29,911 nucleotides of DNA from a virus. Below the pieces are notes generated by a model. The model did not search any database. It saw only the letters and a list, made by a program, of their open reading frames with translations, and had not been told where the DNA came from. The stretch lies in IMG/VR virus record IMGVR_UViG_3300045256_000634, positions 1 to 29,911 of that record. One strand, 5' to 3'. The position numbers were made by a program, and so were the translations under genes. Positions within the stretch are counted from its first letter, which is position 1, and every line of letters begins with the position of its first letter. Below, one piece after another: positions 27,652 to 29,911 of the stretch.

Positions 27652-27984
27652 TTATTCAGCCTTCTTAAGATTTTGATCTTGCTTGAGAATGCAGCAATCC
27701 TTCATATGAAGGACGCTTTCAATTCCATAAACTCTTTTATCCAATTCGTTCAGTGAATGCTGAATAGGATCTATTTTTGCGTCTAACTTTTCATTAAATT
27801 TTGCTTCATTTCTGTCTACTTTATTAGAAAGATCATCTATTTTTTTAGCAAGTCCGCCTTCTACATTATCCATTCTTTTAGAAAGATTATTCCACAAAAA
27901 GGCAAAAATTCCCCCTAAAACAGCTGTTTGAATGCCAATTAACCACATTACGATTTGAGCAAATCTCCAAGTATTTTCATCCAT
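27652..27984 (-). CDS. Membrane-anchored coiled-coil protein A (110 aa)
   Basis: I choose ATG 27984 (MDENTWRFAQIVMWLIG), with GGAG 7 bases upstream. An ATG two codons earlier overlaps the regulator's stop but lies too close to the ribosome-binding site. One membrane span near residues 8-31 (AQIVMWLIGIQTAVLGGIFA) is followed by a long coiled coil (KRMDNVEGGLAKKIDDLSNK, VDRNEAKFNEKL). A Cys-Cys pair lies near the end (HMKDCCILKQ). It is directly coupled to the Cro-like regulator gene. Similar one-span coiled-coil proteins include the phage XhlA type and superinfection-exclusion proteins. Confidence 0.6.
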   Translation of the reverse strand: MDENTWRFAQIVMWLIGIQTAVLGGIFAFLWNNLSKRMDNVEGGLAKKIDDLSNKVDRNEAKFNEKLDAKIDPIQHSLNELDKRVYGIESVLHMKDCCILKQDQNLKKAE

Positions 27985-27986
27985 TT

Positions 27987-28175
27987 TCATTCTCCTACCA
28001 ACTCTGATGCTGTGACTTCGCCGTTGGTAAATCTTTCAATAGATTTAGCTAATAACAAGCTTGGTTTTCTTCTTCCATTCAAAATTTCTGAAAGATGGAT
28101 CCTACTACATCCCAAAGTCTGGCTAAATTCAGTTACACTAATGCGCTTTTGAAATAAATATGTTCTTAAATCCAT
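27987..28175 (-). CDS. Cro-like helix-turn-helix regulator (62 aa)
   Basis: ATG at 28175 follows AGGAG at 9 bases. The whole protein is one helix-turn-helix domain: LRTYLFQKRISVTEFSQTLG, then CSRIHLSEILNGRRKPSLLL, then a last helix. The pattern is that of YdaS/Cro proteins. It is divergent from the plus-strand early genes beginning at 28360, with a 184-bp region between them holding repeated TGAATC/GATTCA half-sites. It probably represses or switches those promoters. It is the first gene of a three-gene operon with two membrane coiled-coil proteins. Confidence 0.7.
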   Translation of the reverse strand: MDLRTYLFQKRISVTEFSQTLGCSRIHLSEILNGRRKPSLLLAKSIERFTNGEVTASELVGE

Positions 28176-28359
28176 GCTATTTTTCTCCTAAATTTTAGGA
28201 TATCCATTATGAATCTTTTGTTTCAACCTGAATCTTTCTTCTTGATTAAATTGATTCTCTGTGTTACATTTGATTCATAAAAGCAAGTCTCCCTGATGAC
28301 TGCCCAATAAGCAGCAGGTTGTAGCGGCTAAAGCATCTTAATCATGTAGGAGAATAAAT
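28176..28359. promoter_or_regulatory. Divergent control region with repeated TGAATC-type sites
   Basis: TATGAATC (28208-28215) and its exact complement GATTCATA (28272-28279) flank further half-sites CTGAATC (28228), TTGATTA (28242) and TTGATTC (28251). CCTAAATTTTAGG (28187-28199), a 13-bp palindrome, overlaps the regulator's ribosome-binding site. The region lies between the Cro-like gene and the rightward early operon and is the likely operator. No -10/-35 pair is clearly best. Confidence 0.5.
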
Positions 28360-28545
28360 ATGTCAGCACTAGATGAATTGATCGAAACGGCAAATAAGCT
28401 GTGTACTAGTCTTGAAAGAGTAGCTGAAAATGAAAAAATTTATAGCACAAATGTCTGCTTAGAGTTAGAAAGATATAGTTGGGAAATCTATCGAATGATG
28501 AATGATATCAAGGAAATAAGAGAATATATGAATGGAGGTGTGTAA
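28360..28545 (+). CDS. Small helical early protein (61 aa)
   Basis: ATG at 28360 follows AGGAG at 7 bases. The protein is helical and acidic (MSALDELIETANKLCTSLER, then LELERYSWEIYRMMNDIKEI). No domain is recognised. It is the first gene of the rightward early operon facing the Cro-like regulator, the classical place of a second regulator or an early inhibitor. Its stop lies in a 9-bp inverted repeat with the downstream gap. Confidence 0.55.
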   Translation: MSALDELIETANKLCTSLERVAENEKIYSTNVCLELERYSWEIYRMMNDIKEIREYMNGGV

Positions 28546-28585
28546 TTTCATTCAATCTGGAGAATTAAACAATATCTTACACACC
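28537..28585. other. Inverted repeat spanning the stop of the first early gene
   Basis: GGTGTGTAA (28537-28545, including the stop codon) pairs perfectly with TTACACACC (28577-28585) across 31 bases. It ends 14 bases before the next ATG. It may restrict translation of the 95-residue gene or stabilise the mRNA end. No U-run follows. Confidence 0.45.
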
Positions 28586-28599
28586 AACCAAGTGATCAT

Positions 28600-28887
28600 A
28601 TGGATATAGACTATTACGAATTTGAATTAGGTAAATTAATAAAAGAAATGCACAAAAGACGGGAGGATGCTTTAAAAAGATTGAAACAGATTGTGCATGA
28701 TTCATATTTGGAAGAATTTGCTAAGGTTTTGCATTATTCATGGCAAGAGGGTTTGCCAGAAGCGGAAAAGATAGCCGAAGAACTTAATTTTTATCCAATA
28801 GATTTTGTAGCTCTAGCATTAGATAAGGAAGAATTTAGAGACCTTCTATTAAAAGAAAATGAATATCTCATGGAGGAATATGGCTAA
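28600..28887 (+). CDS. Hypothetical acidic helical early protein (95 aa)
   Basis: ATG at 28600 has only a weak AAGTGA upstream. The protein is helical and acidic (EFELGKLIKEMHKRREDALK, HYSWQEGLPEAEKIAEELNF, then DKEEFRDLLLKENEYLMEEY). No domain is recognised. Its end overlaps the exonuclease start by 8 bases, so the two are coupled. A role as exonuclease partner or regulator, like lambda Gam or Bet accessories, is possible but unsupported. Confidence 0.5.
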   Translation: MDIDYYEFELGKLIKEMHKRREDALKRLKQIVHDSYLEEFAKVLHYSWQEGLPEAEKIAEELNFYPIDFVALALDKEEFRDLLLKENEYLMEEYG

Positions 28888-29431
28888 AAGTAAAGAATAT
28901 CTCAGAGTAACACAGGTCTTAAGCCCTTTCTCAGGACTGAGCAAAGTCAATCCCGTGGTCTTAAAAAATGCTGGAGAAAGAGGATCTAAAGTTCATGAAA
29001 TATGCACCGCGGTAATGGATGAGATAGGTATTTTTCCATTTGGAAATACATACGATGGATATATTGAAAGCTTTAAAAAGTGGATGGATGGGAAAAAATT
29101 TATTGATAGACCATCTAGATTTTACTGTGATAAATACATGATTACTGGAGAAATAGATGCTATTTATCAAGATAAAGATGACCTTGTTCTAATCGATATC
29201 AAAACATCTTCTAAAGAAAATAAGACATGGGCTCTTCAGGGATCTGCTTATGCTTATCTATGCAGGAAAAATGGTTACAATATCTCAAGAATTGAGTTTA
29301 TCCAGTTATCTAAGATTGGAGATAATGCAAAGATATATCATTACAAAGAGAACTTTGAGATGTTCTTGAAATGTCTAGATGTATACAAGACATTCTTTGA
29401 TAAAGAAGAGGATTATATGAATTACATCTAG
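28880..29431 (+). CDS. PD-(D/E)XK exonuclease, RecB/Cas4-like (183 aa)
   Basis: I choose ATG 28880 (MAKSKEYLRVTQVLSPFSG), with GGAGG close upstream. The longer frame to 28859 lacks one. RecB-type nuclease motifs appear in order: RGSKVHE with His39 and Glu40, TGEIDAI with Asp93, LVLIDIKTS with Asp106 and Lys108, and ALQGSAYAYL with Gln120 and Tyr124. These bind metal and position DNA for 5'-3' or 3'-5' resection. Just downstream is a RecT-like annealing protein, the normal partner of such an exonuclease in phage recombination. Confidence 0.85.
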   Translation: MAKSKEYLRVTQVLSPFSGLSKVNPVVLKNAGERGSKVHEICTAVMDEIGIFPFGNTYDGYIESFKKWMDGKKFIDRPSRFYCDKYMITGEIDAIYQDKDDLVLIDIKTSSKENKTWALQGSAYAYLCRKNGYNISRIEFIQLSKIGDNAKIYHYKENFEMFLKCLDVYKTFFDKEEDYMNYI

Positions 29432-29440
29432 TAAGTAAAA

Positions 29441-29518
29441 AGCCACTTCTATGCAAAAGTGGCTCTAGCAACAAATCAACGTTCTCCATGCGAAAATGGA
29501 TGAACCATAAAGAACGTT
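29441..29518. other. Two hairpins between exonuclease and recT-like gene
   Basis: AGCCACTT (29441-29448) / AAGTGGCT (29457-29464) is a perfect 8-bp stem. AACGTTCT (29478-29485) / AGAACGTT (29511-29518) encloses TCCAT/ATGGA (29485-29489, 29496-29500). The inner loops are similar (ATGCAAAA, ATGCGAAA). There is no U-run, so they are probably processing or translation-control elements rather than terminators. Confidence 0.5.
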
Positions 29519-29592
29519 ACAAGGAATAATTTCCAACCTCTAACACATCTTAAGTTATAAGAAAAACTAGTAAAAGTGACAAGGAATTTTTT

Positions 29593-29911
29593 ATGAGCAA
29601 CTTACCAACAGTCCCTAGTGAAAATGAGTTTCAAACAATGGTATCTCTATCTAGAAACGCTGCAGCTTCTGGGTTATATAATGGTATAGGAAATGAGAAC
29701 AAAATCTTGATGATATTACTAGCAGCAAGAGAGCTAGGAATTGGCCCTATGATCGCTCTAAATGGTGGTATTTGGAATATCCAAGGTAAGATTGAAATAT
29801 CAGCACGTCTTATGAACTCAATGATTAGAAGAGCTGGACATTCAATTGTTGTTAAACAGTGTGATGCTAGTAAGTGCATCATAGAAGGAAAGCGCTGCGA
29901 TACTGGTGACA
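29593..29911 (+). CDS. recT: RecT-like single-strand annealing protein (C-terminus beyond window)
   Basis: ATG at 29593 (MSNLPTVPSENEFQTMVSLS) follows AAGGA at 7 bases. 106 codons are seen before the window ends. The segment LAARELGIGPMIALNGGIWN, then IQGKIEISARLMNSMIRRAG, matches the N-terminal half of phage RecT-type recombinases, in which LGI-PM-AL-GGI--I-GK-E-SA is characteristic. The protein anneals complementary single strands produced by the exonuclease encoded just upstream. The C-terminal half cannot be checked. Confidence 0.75.
   Translation, partial: MSNLPTVPSENEFQTMVSLSRNAAASGLYNGIGNENKILMILLAARELGIGPMIALNGGIWNIQGKIEISARLMNSMIRRAGHSIVVKQCDASKCIIEGKRCDTGD

Noticed and set aside
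27652-27984. Holin assignment for the membrane coiled-coil protein.
   Set aside because: There is only one membrane span, no endolysin gene nearby, and coupling to a Cro-like regulator argues against a lysis cassette.
29631-29882. Minus-strand frame of 83 codons at the right edge.
   Set aside because: It is fully antisense to the recT-like gene, whose conserved motif is clear.

Overview
The window is accessory phage DNA: part of a tailed double-stranded DNA bacteriophage or prophage, AT-rich, with genes on both strands and truncated at both ends. Nothing in it is unambiguous host chromosome, and I see no tRNA, rRNA, integrase, CRISPR array or insertion sequence. Recognisable pieces are a PBSX-type large terminase, a long portal protein, an N4-gp56-type major capsid protein, a RecB-like exonuclease next to a RecT-like annealing protein, and a RusA-like resolvase. 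The host cannot be named from this alone. A two-gene cassette whose products carry paired hydrophobic segments, like chlamydial inclusion-membrane proteins, weakly suggests an obligate intracellular, chlamydia-like or amoeba-associated host.

Bases 1-18739 are a late (virion) region read leftward on the minus strand. It runs from small terminase, large terminase and portal through a free-standing HNH endonuclease, small basic proteins, scaffold and major capsid to decoration, connector and tail proteins, then glycine-rich and coiled-coil internal proteins. Two short plus-strand genes sit against the grain (12799-13326 and 18216-18389). The capsid gene is interrupted twice: by a clear 355-nt group I intron (11135-11489), and about 40 bases upstream of it by a frame break with two stop codons. 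The capsid has its own promoter and long leader, placed just after a terminator that closes the scaffold gene.

Bases 18740-20303 hold small accessory genes and a gene-poor gap. Bases 20304-21649 are a self-contained two-gene membrane cassette with its own promoter. Bases 21726-26690 are an early DNA-metabolism and replication module, mostly on the minus strand: RusA-like, ParB-like, two SpoVG-like paralogues, a DnaD/O-like replication initiator and small upstream genes. The initiator gene contains about 22-bp-phased direct repeats encoded in two different reading frames beside an AT-rich tandem repeat, which looks like a lambda-type origin inside the initiator gene. Its leader is covered by two plus-strand transcription units, each with a promoter and an intrinsic terminator. 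The leader also carries mutually exclusive hairpins over the ribosome-binding site of a short ORF that overlaps the initiator start. This resembles plasmid antisense copy control.

Bases 26700-28359 contain small membrane or secreted proteins and a Cro-like regulator in an operon with two membrane-anchored coiled-coil proteins. From 28360 rightward a plus-strand early operon carries two small unknowns, the exonuclease and the start of the recT-like gene.
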